DNA from: Ornithinimicrobium avium
GTDB lineage: Bacteria > Actinomycetota > Actinomycetes > Actinomycetales > Dermatophilaceae
Length of the DNA stretch: 64,000 nucleotides
Reading direction: 5' to 3'
Assembly (NCBI RefSeq): GCF_003351765.1
Contig: NZ_CP031229.1
Span: 806,001 to 870,000 of the forward strand
Shown here piece by piece: positions 50,799 to 58,434 of this stretch. Numbering within the stretch: the first letter of the stretch is position 1; each line of letters opens with the position of its first letter. Position numbers and translations under genes: made by a program. The notes under the pieces are model-generated. The model saw only the letters and a list, made by a program, of their open reading frames with translations, did no database searches and was not told the origin of the DNA.

Positions 50799-53706
50799 CG
50801 CGGCGAGCTCCTTCCTTGTCGTAGACCACCGTGTCGGCGATCTCGCACTCGACGGGTGCGCCGGCGACGACGGCGCTGATGCGCTCACCGACCCGGTCCT
50901 GCCCGCTCTTGACCAGCGCCAGCGCGAAGGGACGACCCAGCGCCTGGCTGTGATAGCTGGAGGTGACCCAGCCGACCATCGGCACCGGACCCTCCGCAGG
51001 GGTGAGCGGGGTGCCCGCCTCGACCAGCTGGGTGCCCTCGGGCAGGAAGGTCGAACCGTCCACGGCGTGCACGCTGACCCACTGCTTGCGGTCCGCGTCG
51101 GCGTGCGAGAGCCGCTGGTGGGACCGCATACCGACGAAGTCCTTCTTCTTCTTGGACACGATCCAGCCCATGCCCAGGTCCTGCGGCGTGACGGTGCCGT
51201 CGGTGTCGTGCCCCACGATCGGGAAGGCCTTCTCCGCCCGCAGCACGTGCATGGTCTCGGTGCCGTAGGGCGTGATGCCCAGGTCGGCCCCGGCCGCGGC
51301 GACCAGCTCCCAGGTCGCCAGGCCGTACCAGCTGGGCACGTTGATCTCGAAGGCCAGCTCGCCGGAGAAGGTGATCCGGCAGATGCGGGCGTCGATCCCG
51401 TCGGCCAGGGTGGTGTGGCGCAGCTCCATGAAGCCGAAGCCCTCCTTGGACACGTCGAGGTCCGGGGCCACCCGGGCGACCACGTCGCGGGACCGGGGCC
51501 CGGCCACGGCGATCGTCGTCCACTGCTCGGTCACCGAGGTGCAGGTGACGTCGAGCTCGGGCCACTCGGTCTGGCTCCACTCCTCCAACCAGTCCAGCAC
51601 CTTCGCGGCGCCGCCGGTGGTGGTCGTCATGAAGAACCGGTCCTCGGCCAGCCGTAGCGTGACACCGTCGTCGAAGACCATGCCGTCGGCGCTGCACATC
51701 ATGCCGTAGCGACCCTTGCCCACCGGCAGCTGCAGGAAGGCGTTGGTGTAGAGGCGGTTGATGAACTCGGCGGCGTCGGCACCGCGGATCTCGATCTTGC
51801 CCAGGGTGGAGGCGTCCATGAAGCCGACGTTCTCCCGCACCGCGCGGCACTCGCGCGCGACCGCGGCGTGGAGGTCCTCACCGTCCTGCGGGTAGTACCA
51901 GGGCCGCTTCCACTGACCCACGTCCTCGAAGAGCGCACCCTGCTGCACGTGCCAGGGGTGGACCGCGGTGTGCCGGGCTGCGTCGAGGAGGTCGCCGCGG
52001 TGCCGGCCGGCGAGGGCCGCGAAGGCGACCGGCGTGTAGGGAGCACGGTAGGTGGTGGTGCCGATGTCGCCGGGACCGGTCGGCCGGCCCAGGCCCTGCA
52101 CGCCCTCGGCTCCGTCGTGGGCGAGCAGCCTGGCGACCAGGCCGCTGGTGACCACGTTGCCGGTCTTGCCCTGCTCGGCACCGGTCCCGATCGAGGTGTA
52201 GCGCTTGACGTGCTCGATGTTGCGCATACCGGCGCCCAGCGACCGGAGCACGTCGGCGACGGTGTTGTCCCGGTGCAGGTCGAGGAAGTGGGTGTCCCAG
52301 GACCCGTCCGGGGACGCCACGGCCCACAGCTCGCGGACCGGGCCGCACGCCTGCTGCCGCGCGGCCTCGCCCACGCCGTCGCCGACGGGCTCCTGGCCGC
52401 CGGCTGCCCAGCGCCCCGCCCCGGCACCCTCCTGGATGCACAGGTCGGTGGCGTAGGTCCCCCGGAGAGCACCTGCCGGGGCCTGGTCTCGGACGTCCGG
52501 CACCGCGACGAAGCCGCCCAGGTCGCTGACCCAGGTGGTCGCGCCACGGCGCTGGGAGTGCAGGTGCACGGTCGGGGACCAGCCGCCCGAGACGGCGAGC
52601 AGGTCGGCCGGCAGCGTCTTTGTGGACCCGGACGGCTCGCCGTCCTCGCCCAGCGGCGCCACGACGACCGAGGCGACGCGCTCATCGCCCTCGACCTGCA
52701 CGACCACGTGGCTGAGCAGGACCTCCAGACCCTCGCTCTGCGCCGCCGCCGCCACCTCGCTGGCCGTGGCCCGCGCGTCGACGACGCGCACCTCGGCACC
52801 GGCGTGCGCCAGCTCCCGGGCGGTCGCGTAGGCGCTGTCGTTGGTGGTGGCCACGACGGCCTGCTGCCCGGGGAGCACGCCGAAGCGGCCCAGGTAGGTC
52901 GAGACCGCCGAGGCGAGCATGACTCCTGGTAGGTCGTTGCCGGCCAGGACGAGGGGGCGCTCGGTGGCGCCGGTGGCGAGGACCACCCGACCGGCGGTGA
53001 TGCGCCATACCCGCTGGCGGGAGATGCCGGCCGGCACCGTGGCCGGGTCGAGGTGGTCGGTGCGCCGTTCCAGCGCGAGCAGGTAGTTGCTGTCGTAGGA
53101 GCCGACGACGGTGGTCCGGGTGAGCACGCTCACCCCGGCCGCCGCGAGCTCTTCCTGCGCCTGGCCGACCCACGCCGGGGCGGGGACGCCCTCGACCTGC
53201 TCGCCGGGGTGCGAGAGCAGCCGGCCGCCGAGCAGCGGCTCGCGCTCGGCCAGGACCACGCGGGCGCCGGTCGCCGCGGCCGCCAGGGCGGCCGACAGAC
53301 CGGTCGGCCCGGCACCGACGACCAGGACGTCGCAGTGCACGTTGACGGCGTCGTAGAGGGCGGTGTCCGGGGTCGGGTCGAGCACGCCGATGCCGTCCTC
53401 GAAGGTGACCTCCAGCCCGTCGCGCACCTCGACCTGGGTGGCGGGCAGCATCGACTCGTGCGTCCCGCCGCCGGCACCGTGGACCCGGACGAAGGCGTTG
53501 GGCTCGTCGGCGTCGGCGGTGAGCACGCCGCGCGGGCGGCCCCGGTAGATCGAGTCGCCCACGCGCACACGGCCGGACGCCAGCAGGGCGGAGGCGACGG
53601 TGTCTCCCGGGTGGGCCGCCAGCTGCTGGCCGTCGACGGTGATGGTCAGCGTGCTGCTGCGCTCGACCACGCCGCCCTCGGCGGTGCGGCTCGGTGACTG
53701 GGCCAT
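50791..53706 (-). CDS. soxA: Sarcosine oxidase subunit alpha
   Basis: A 971-residue alpha subunit. Residues 18-100 form the ferredoxin-like N-terminal domain (LTITVDGQQLAAHPGDTVASALLASG), residues 125-560 the pyridine-nucleotide-binding part (VVGAGPTGLSAALAAAATG at 129-147; GNDLPGVMLASAVSTYLGRFG), and from about 600 a GcvT-like C-terminal half that binds tetrahydrofolate (ENVGFMDASTLGKIEIRG, EWSQTEWPELDVTCTSVTEQWTTIAVAGP). In the tetramer it holds NAD+ and takes the iminium product from the beta subunit, forming 5,10-methylene-THF. Length matches the family. It lies one base after soxD and overlaps soxG. Confidence 0.97.
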   Translation of the reverse strand: MAQSPSRTAEGGVVERSSTLTITVDGQQLAAHPGDTVASALLASGRVRVGDSIYRGRPRGVLTADADEPNAFVRVHGAGGGTHESMLPATQVEVRDGLEVTFEDGIGVLDPTPDTALYDAVNVHCDVLVVGAGPTGLSAALAAAATGARVVLAEREPLLGGRLLSHPGEQVEGVPAPAWVGQAQEELAAAGVSVLTRTTVVGSYDSNYLLALERRTDHLDPATVPAGISRQRVWRITAGRVVLATGATERPLVLAGNDLPGVMLASAVSTYLGRFGVLPGQQAVVATTNDSAYATARELAHAGAEVRVVDARATASEVAAAAQSEGLEVLLSHVVVQVEGDERVASVVVAPLGEDGEPSGSTKTLPADLLAVSGGWSPTVHLHSQRRGATTWVSDLGGFVAVPDVRDQAPAGALRGTYATDLCIQEGAGAGRWAAGGQEPVGDGVGEAARQQACGPVRELWAVASPDGSWDTHFLDLHRDNTVADVLRSLGAGMRNIEHVKRYTSIGTGAEQGKTGNVVTSGLVARLLAHDGAEGVQGLGRPTGPGDIGTTTYRAPYTPVAFAALAGRHRGDLLDAARHTAVHPWHVQQGALFEDVGQWKRPWYYPQDGEDLHAAVARECRAVRENVGFMDASTLGKIEIRGADAAEFINRLYTNAFLQLPVGKGRYGMMCSADGMVFDDGVTLRLAEDRFFMTTTTGGAAKVLDWLEEWSQTEWPELDVTCTSVTEQWTTIAVAGPRSRDVVARVAPDLDVSKEGFGFMELRHTTLADGIDARICRITFSGELAFEINVPSWYGLATWELVAAAGADLGITPYGTETMHVLRAEKAFPIVGHDTDGTVTPQDLGMGWIVSKKKKDFVGMRSHQRLSHADADRKQWVSVHAVDGSTFLPEGTQLVEAGTPLTPAEGPVPMVGWVTSSYHSQALGRPFALALVKSGQDRVGERISAVVAGAPVECEIADTVVYDKEGARRDG

Positions 53707-53707
53707 C

Positions 53708-54058
53708 TCAGGCCTCCTTCGTCTGCTCGGTGGTGGTGCTGGCCGGGACGTCGGGGACGACCGGCGCGGGAACGAGGTCGGCGTGCTCGGCGGGCGGCTG
53801 CGCGCCTGCCGGGTAGACCGCGGAGATCTCGTTGGTGAGGGTGTCGCGCACGACGTTGAACCACTTGCGGCACCCGGCGCTGTGCACCCAGCGCTCTGCG
53901 TGGGGGCCGCGGGGGTTGGCGCGGTGGAACAGGTAGCGCGCCCACTGCGCGTCGGACAGCGCGGACGGGTCGTCGGGGTAGGCCACGTGGGCCTGGCGGC
54001 CGTAGTGGAACTCCTGCTCGTGGCGGGGTCCGCAGTGGGGGCAGGTGAGGATGAGCAT
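53708..54058 (-). CDS. soxD: Sarcosine oxidase subunit delta
   Basis: A 116-residue zinc-binding delta subunit. MLILTCPHCGPRHEQEFHYGRQAHVAYP and the conserved WARYLFHRANPRGPHAERWVHSAGCRKWFNVVRDT are unmistakable SoxD. Zinc ligands are the two cysteines of CPHC, a histidine and the cysteine of AGCRKWF. The last 35 residues are a Pro/Ala-rich tail of variable sequence. It lies between soxB (14-bp gap) and soxA as in all glyA-soxBDAG operons. Confidence 0.96.
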   Translation of the reverse strand: MLILTCPHCGPRHEQEFHYGRQAHVAYPDDPSALSDAQWARYLFHRANPRGPHAERWVHSAGCRKWFNVVRDTLTNEISAVYPAGAQPPAEHADLVPAPVVPDVPASTTTEQTKEA

Positions 54059-54072
54059 GGGGTGACTCCTCG

Positions 54073-55296
54073 TCAGTGGGCGACCGCGGCGGCGCCGTGC
54101 TCGTCGATGAGAGCGCCGGTCTCGAAGCGCTCGAGGCTGAAGGGTGCGTTGAGCTCGTGCGGCTCACCGGTGGCCAGGGTGTGGGCGTAGGCCAGCCCGG
54201 CGGCCGGGACTGCCTTGAAGCCGCCGGTCCCCCAGCCGGCGTTGACGAACAGGTCGTCCACCGGGGTGGTGCCCATGATCGGGCTGGCGTCCATGGTCAC
54301 GTCGACGATGCCGCCCCAGGTGCGCAGGACGTGGGCCCGGGCGAAGATCGGGAACAGCTCGACCGCCGCGGCCATCTGCTCCTCGATGACGTGGAAGGAG
54401 CCCCGCTGGCCGTAGCCGGTGTACTGGTCCACCCCGGCACCCATGACCAGCTCGCCCTTGTGCGCCTGGGAGACGTAGACGTGGATGTGGTTGGACATCA
54501 CGACCGTGGGGTGCACCGGCTCGAACAGCTCGGAGACCAGCGCCTGGAGGGGGTGGGACTGGATGGGCACCTCGATGCCGGCCAGCTCGGCCAGCGGGGA
54601 GGTGCTGCCGGCCACGCACAGGGCGACCCGACCGGCGTTGATCCGGCCCTGCGTGGTCTCCACGCCGACGACCCGGTTGCCGTCCTTGACGAACCCGGTG
54701 ACCTCGCAGTCCTGGATCAGGTCGACGCCGAGCTCGGCGGCGCGGCGGGCGTAGGCCCACGCGACCCAGTCGTGCTTGGCGATCCCGGCGCGTGGCTGGT
54801 AGGTCGCACCGAGCACCGGGTAGCGCAGGTTGTCGGTGTTGACGATCGGGCAGACCTCCCGGACGCCGTCGGCGTCGAGGAACTCCGCGTCCACGCCGTT
54901 GAGCCGGTTGGCCTCGACGCGGCGGACCGACTCGCGCACGTCCTGCAGGCTGTGCGCCAGGTTGAGCACGCCGCGCTGGGAGAAGAAGACGTCGTAGCCC
55001 AGCTCCTCCTCCATCCCCTCCCAGAGCTTCAGCGCCGCCTCGTACATGGCCGAGGACTCGTCCCACAGGTAGTTGGAGCGGATGATCGTGGTGTTGCGGG
55101 CCATGTTGCCGCCGCCGAGCCAGCCGCGCTCGACCACGGCCACGTTGGTGATGCCGTGCCGCGCGGCCAGGTAGTAGGCGGTCGCGAGCCCGTGCCCACC
55201 ACCGCCGACGATGACGACGTCGTAGGAGCTCTTCGGCTCGGGGTTGGCCCAGAGGAAGTCGGGGTGCTCGGGCAGTGCCCGGGGGTCGAAGCTCAT
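54073..55296 (-). CDS. soxB: Sarcosine oxidase subunit beta
   Basis: A 407-residue flavoprotein that carries out sarcosine oxidation. The dinucleotide fold is YDVVIVGGGGHGLATAYYLA (residues 25-44). His175 in GIAKHDWVAWAYAR is at the place of the histidine that binds FMN covalently in corynebacterial SoxB. RTWGGIVDVTMDASPIMG and VNAGWGTGGFKAVPAAG complete the family pattern. It produces H2O2 and an iminium ion passed to the alpha subunit. ATG at 55296 overlaps the glyA stop by four bases. Product: glycine plus one-carbon unit. Confidence 0.97.
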   Translation of the reverse strand: MSFDPRALPEHPDFLWANPEPKSSYDVVIVGGGGHGLATAYYLAARHGITNVAVVERGWLGGGNMARNTTIIRSNYLWDESSAMYEAALKLWEGMEEELGYDVFFSQRGVLNLAHSLQDVRESVRRVEANRLNGVDAEFLDADGVREVCPIVNTDNLRYPVLGATYQPRAGIAKHDWVAWAYARRAAELGVDLIQDCEVTGFVKDGNRVVGVETTQGRINAGRVALCVAGSTSPLAELAGIEVPIQSHPLQALVSELFEPVHPTVVMSNHIHVYVSQAHKGELVMGAGVDQYTGYGQRGSFHVIEEQMAAAVELFPIFARAHVLRTWGGIVDVTMDASPIMGTTPVDDLFVNAGWGTGGFKAVPAAGLAYAHTLATGEPHELNAPFSLERFETGALIDEHGAAAVAH

Positions 55297-56588
55297 GACA
55301 GACCGTCCGTGAGGGTGGGGTAGAGGGGGAAGCGGTCCGCGAGTGCGCGGGTGCGCCGGCGCTGTTCGCCGAGCGTGTCGGCGTCGTCGTGGAGCAACGT
55401 CTGGGCGATGACGTCGGCGACCTCCTCGAAGGCCGGCCGGTCGAAGCCGCGGGTGGCCAGCGCCGGGGTGCCGATCCGCAGGCCGGAGGAGACCATCGGC
55501 GGGCGGGGGTCGAAGGGCACGGTGTTGCGGTTGATCGTGATGCCGACCTCGTGGAGCCGGTCCTCCCCGACCCGTCCGTCGAGCTCGCTGTCGCGCAGGT
55601 CCACCAGGACCAGGTGGACGTCGGTGCCGCCGGAGACCAGGCTGACCCCGGTGGCCGCGACATCGTCGGCGAGCAGGCGCTCGGCCAGGGCCTGGGCCCC
55701 GTCGAGGGTCCGGCGGGCGCGGTCCACGAACTGCTCGGTGCCCGCCAGCTTCAGCGCGACCGCCTTGCCCGCGATGACGTGCTCCAGCGGGCCGCCCTGC
55801 TGGCCCGGGAAGACCGCGCTGTTGATCTTCCTGGCCAGCTCCTCGCGGCACAGGATGATGCCGCCGCGGGGGCCGCCGAGGGTCTTGTGCGTGGTCGTGG
55901 TGACCACGTCGGCGTAGGGCACGGGGCTCGGGTGCAGACCGGCGGCCACGAGGCCGGCGAAGTGGGCCATATCCACCATCAGCGTGGCGCCGACCTCGTC
56001 GGCGATCTGCCGGAAGCGGGCGAAGTCCAGCTGCCGGGGGAAGGCCGACCACCCGGCGACGATCGCCTTCGGCCTGGACTCGCGGGCGATCCGGGCGACC
56101 TCGTCCATGTCCAGCAGGTGGGTCTGCGGGTCGACGCCGTAGGGCACCGGGTTGTAGAGCTTGCCCGAGAAGTTGAGCTTCATGCCGTGGGTCAGGTGGC
56201 CGCCGTGGTCCAGGGACAGGCCCATGAAGGTGTCGCCCGGCTGGAGGAGCGTGGAGAGCGCGGCGGCATTGGCCTGGGCGCCGGAGTGCGGCTGCACGTT
56301 GGCGTGCTCGGCACCGAAGAGCGCCTTGGCGCGGTCGATGGCGAGCTGCTCGACGACGTCGACGTGCTCGCAGCCGCCGTAGTAGCGGCGCCCCGGGTAG
56401 CCCTCCGCGTACTTGTTGGTCAGGACCGAGCCCTGGGCCTGCAGCACCGCGACCGGCGCGAAGTTCTCCGAGGCGATCATCTCCAGGGTCTGTTCCTGGC
56501 GGTCGGCCTCCAGCCCGATCGCCTCGGCGATCTCCGGGTCCAGGGTGGCCAGGTCGGTCGCGAGACTCACGTCCGCAGCGAGTGTCAT
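55293..56588 (-). CDS. glyA: Serine hydroxymethyltransferase
   Basis: A 431-residue PLP enzyme. The PLP-binding lysine is in VVTTTTHKTLGGPRGG, and MIASENFAPVAVLQAQGSVLTNKYAEGYPGRRYYGGCEHVD and NVQPHSGAQANAAAL are family hallmarks. Here it converts the glycine and 5,10-methylene-THF released by sarcosine oxidase into serine. It is first in glyA-soxBDAG and probably a second, catabolism-dedicated copy, since bacteria also keep a housekeeping glyA. ATG at 56588 has GAGAGG eight bases upstream; longer readings run through the operator. Its promoter region is shared with gntR. Confidence 0.96.
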   Translation of the reverse strand: MTLAADVSLATDLATLDPEIAEAIGLEADRQEQTLEMIASENFAPVAVLQAQGSVLTNKYAEGYPGRRYYGGCEHVDVVEQLAIDRAKALFGAEHANVQPHSGAQANAAALSTLLQPGDTFMGLSLDHGGHLTHGMKLNFSGKLYNPVPYGVDPQTHLLDMDEVARIARESRPKAIVAGWSAFPRQLDFARFRQIADEVGATLMVDMAHFAGLVAAGLHPSPVPYADVVTTTTHKTLGGPRGGIILCREELARKINSAVFPGQQGGPLEHVIAGKAVALKLAGTEQFVDRARRTLDGAQALAERLLADDVAATGVSLVSGGTDVHLVLVDLRDSELDGRVGEDRLHEVGITINRNTVPFDPRPPMVSSGLRIGTPALATRGFDRPAFEEVADVIAQTLLHDDADTLGEQRRRTRALADRFPLYPTLTDGLS

Positions 56589-56606
56589 CTTGGCGCCTCT
56601 CTTCAT

Positions 56607-56630
56607 CGACAACTGATATATGAGATGTCG
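56607..56630. promoter_or_regulatory. 24-bp palindromic operator between glyA and gntR
   Basis: A palindrome symmetric in 20 of 24 positions, with arms CGACA...TGTCG and an ATATAT core, centred 30 bases upstream of glyA and 96 bases upstream of gntR. TAGTGT (56633-56638), a -10 candidate for gntR, abuts it. AT-rich palindromes of this size in front of FCD-type GntR genes are usual autoregulatory sites. Confidence 0.7.
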
Positions 56631-56714
56631 GGTAGTGTGTGGCAGGTACGAGCCTTTGTCAACTCCCGCCCTCGCCCAGCGCGTCGTCGGGACCGGAGCA
56701 GGAGGAGGACACCG

Positions 56715-57383
56715 TTGGGTCCCGACACCCTCAGCGCCACCGCCGCACGTCCCGACCTGTCGATGGCGCAGCAGGCCTACCTGCAGCTGCGCGAGCGTCT
56801 GGTGATGCTCGACATCACGCCCGGGGAACCGCTGAACGAGCAGGCTCTCGCCGCCGAGCTCCAGGTCGGCCGGACCCCGCTGCGCGAGGCGATCAAGCGG
56901 CTGGAGACCGAGCACTTCCTGGTGACGTTCGCCCGGCGGGGCACCTTCGCCACCCGCGTGGACCCGACGGCGCTGGCCGAGATCAGCGAGGTGCGGCAGG
57001 CGCTGGAGCCGCTGGCGGCCCGCCGCGCCGCCCGGCTGGCCGACCGGTCCGGACGCGAGGACCTGGAGGCGATCCGCACCGCGCTGCTGGCCCTGGACCG
57101 GACCAGCACGCCGCGCCGGCACATGGAGATGGACGTCCAGGTCCACACCACGATCTACGCGCTGGCCCGCAACAGCCACCTGGAGAGCTCGCTCACGCAC
57201 TTCCTCTTCCTGGCGATGCGGATCTGGTCGGCCGCGGTGCGGCGGCTGGAGGACGTCAGCAGCCACGTCGCCGAGCACGTGCGCCTGATCGACGCCGTCG
57301 CCACCGGCGACGAGGACCTGGCGGCACGCCTCATGCTCGAGCACATGGAACACTTCGAGGACGCCATCCGGCGGGTGCTGTAG
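56715..57383 (+). CDS. GntR family regulator, FCD subfamily
   Basis: A 222-residue regulator. The winged helix is LSMAQQAYLQLRERLVMLDITPGEPLNEQALAAELQVGRTPLREAIKRLETEHFL and the FCD effector domain runs from about residue 90 to the end, with metal-ligand-like residues in MDVQVHTTIYALARNSH, EHVRLIDAVATGD and LEHMEHFEDA. I chose TTG at 56715 because a strong AGGAGGAGGA site lies just upstream; the internal ATG at 56763 has none. It is divergent from glyA-soxBDAG and probably controls it through the 56607-56630 palindrome, with a glycine-pathway acid as effector. Confidence 0.92.
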   Translation: MGPDTLSATAARPDLSMAQQAYLQLRERLVMLDITPGEPLNEQALAAELQVGRTPLREAIKRLETEHFLVTFARRGTFATRVDPTALAEISEVRQALEPLAARRAARLADRSGREDLEAIRTALLALDRTSTPRRHMEMDVQVHTTIYALARNSHLESSLTHFLFLAMRIWSAAVRRLEDVSSHVAEHVRLIDAVATGDEDLAARLMLEHMEHFEDAIRRVL

Positions 57384-57459
57384 CCGCTGCCCGCCCTCTC
57401 CCCGGGGGCACCGGCGCGTCCCTCGTGCCGTCGTGCGCCCGGTGCGGGACACTCGACCC

Positions 57460-57630
57460 ATGGCACTGGAGCTCCCCTGCCCCTACTGCGGCACACAGAT
57501 GTATGCCGAGCACGCGCACAACCGCTGTCCCCGCTGCCGCTACGTCGAGCCCTGCTGCGACGGTGCCCCGATCGGCGCGTGCGAGGTGCGCGTGCGGCGC
57601 ACGACCGATCCCGACCTGCGCGTCGGCTGA
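57460..57630 (+). CDS. Small zinc-ribbon protein
   Basis: A 56-residue protein, MALELPCPYCGTQMYAEHAHNRCPRCRYVEPCCDGAP, with CxxC, CxxC and a CC pair plus histidines, enough for one or two zinc ions. No family name is known to me. GACACT lies six bases before the ATG, a weak match to a leaderless -10. It ends six bases before the enoyl-CoA hydratase-like gene and is probably cotranscribed with it. Confidence 0.75.
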   Translation: MALELPCPYCGTQMYAEHAHNRCPRCRYVEPCCDGAPIGACEVRVRRTTDPDLRVG

Positions 57631-57636
57631 CCCCCG

Positions 57637-58365
57637 GTGCCCGGCCCCGCGACGGACACCGGGACGGTCCGCGTCGAACGCACGGAGCTCGGTGAGACCC
57701 TCGTCCTTGACCACCCGGCGCGCCGCAACGCGCTCTCCCTGTCCATGTGGCGCCAGCTCGGCGCCCTCGTCCGCGACCTGCCCCCGGGCGCTGCTCCCCT
57801 GTACGTCGTGGGCACCGGCGGCTACTTCTGCTCCGGGGCCGACCTGGACGCCCTGCGGCACGCACGCACCGCACCGGAGCACGCGGTCGAGTTCGTGCAC
57901 GCGGTGGTCCGCAGCCTGCTCGCCCTCCACCTGCTGGAGCGTGAGGTGGTCGCCGTCGTCGAGGGCGGCGCCGCGGGCGGCGGGGTGGAGATCATGGCCG
58001 CCTGCGACCGCCGCGTCGCCGTCGGCGCACCCTCGCTGGTCTTTCCCTTCGGCCAGCACGGGATGGCGCTGGACGGCTTCACGCGGTCCCGGCTGGAGCA
58101 GCTCGTCGGGCCAGCACAGACCGAGAGGCTGGTGCACGGCCGGCACGTCGTGGGCACCGAGGAGGCCGTCACGCTCGGCCTGTTCGACGCCCGGGTGGAC
58201 AGCCTCGCCCAGGTCCTCACCACCGGTCCTCGGCGCGCCGGGACGGACCGCCGGGGGGCGACCACCCCGAGCTATGCGGTGGGGCCCGGCGGCCTCGACG
58301 ACGCTGTTCTCGGGGCGGCGGCCTCGATGCTGACGGCCTTCCCTTCCCACCTGCCCCGGTCCTGA
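57637..58365 (+). CDS. Enoyl-CoA hydratase/isomerase family protein (atypical)
   Basis: A 242-residue crotonase-fold protein. HPARRNALSLSMWRQLGALV, FCSGADLDAL and GGAAGGGVEIMAACDRRVAVGAPSLVFPFGQHGMALDG give the fold; oxyanion-hole segments and the first catalytic Glu (GGVEI) are present. The second catalytic glutamate, usually in a PE motif, is replaced by the PFGQ stretch, so hydratase activity is doubtful; isomerase, hydrolase or decarboxylase chemistry is possible. GTG start, six bases after the zinc-ribbon gene. Substrate unknown. Confidence 0.82.
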   Translation: MPGPATDTGTVRVERTELGETLVLDHPARRNALSLSMWRQLGALVRDLPPGAAPLYVVGTGGYFCSGADLDALRHARTAPEHAVEFVHAVVRSLLALHLLEREVVAVVEGGAAGGGVEIMAACDRRVAVGAPSLVFPFGQHGMALDGFTRSRLEQLVGPAQTERLVHGRHVVGTEEAVTLGLFDARVDSLAQVLTTGPRRAGTDRRGATTPSYAVGPGGLDDAVLGAAASMLTAFPSHLPRS

Positions 58366-58434
58366 GCCTGCGGCGGCAGGCGCAAGGGACGCGCACGGGC
58401 AGGGGCTGTCAGGCGTGCCTGGCACACTGCGGTG

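Noticed and set aside
43962..57383. The creatinine island as a mobile genomic island.
   Set aside because: No integrase, transposase, tRNA junction or flanking direct repeat was seen, and GC content and codon use look like the rest of the window.
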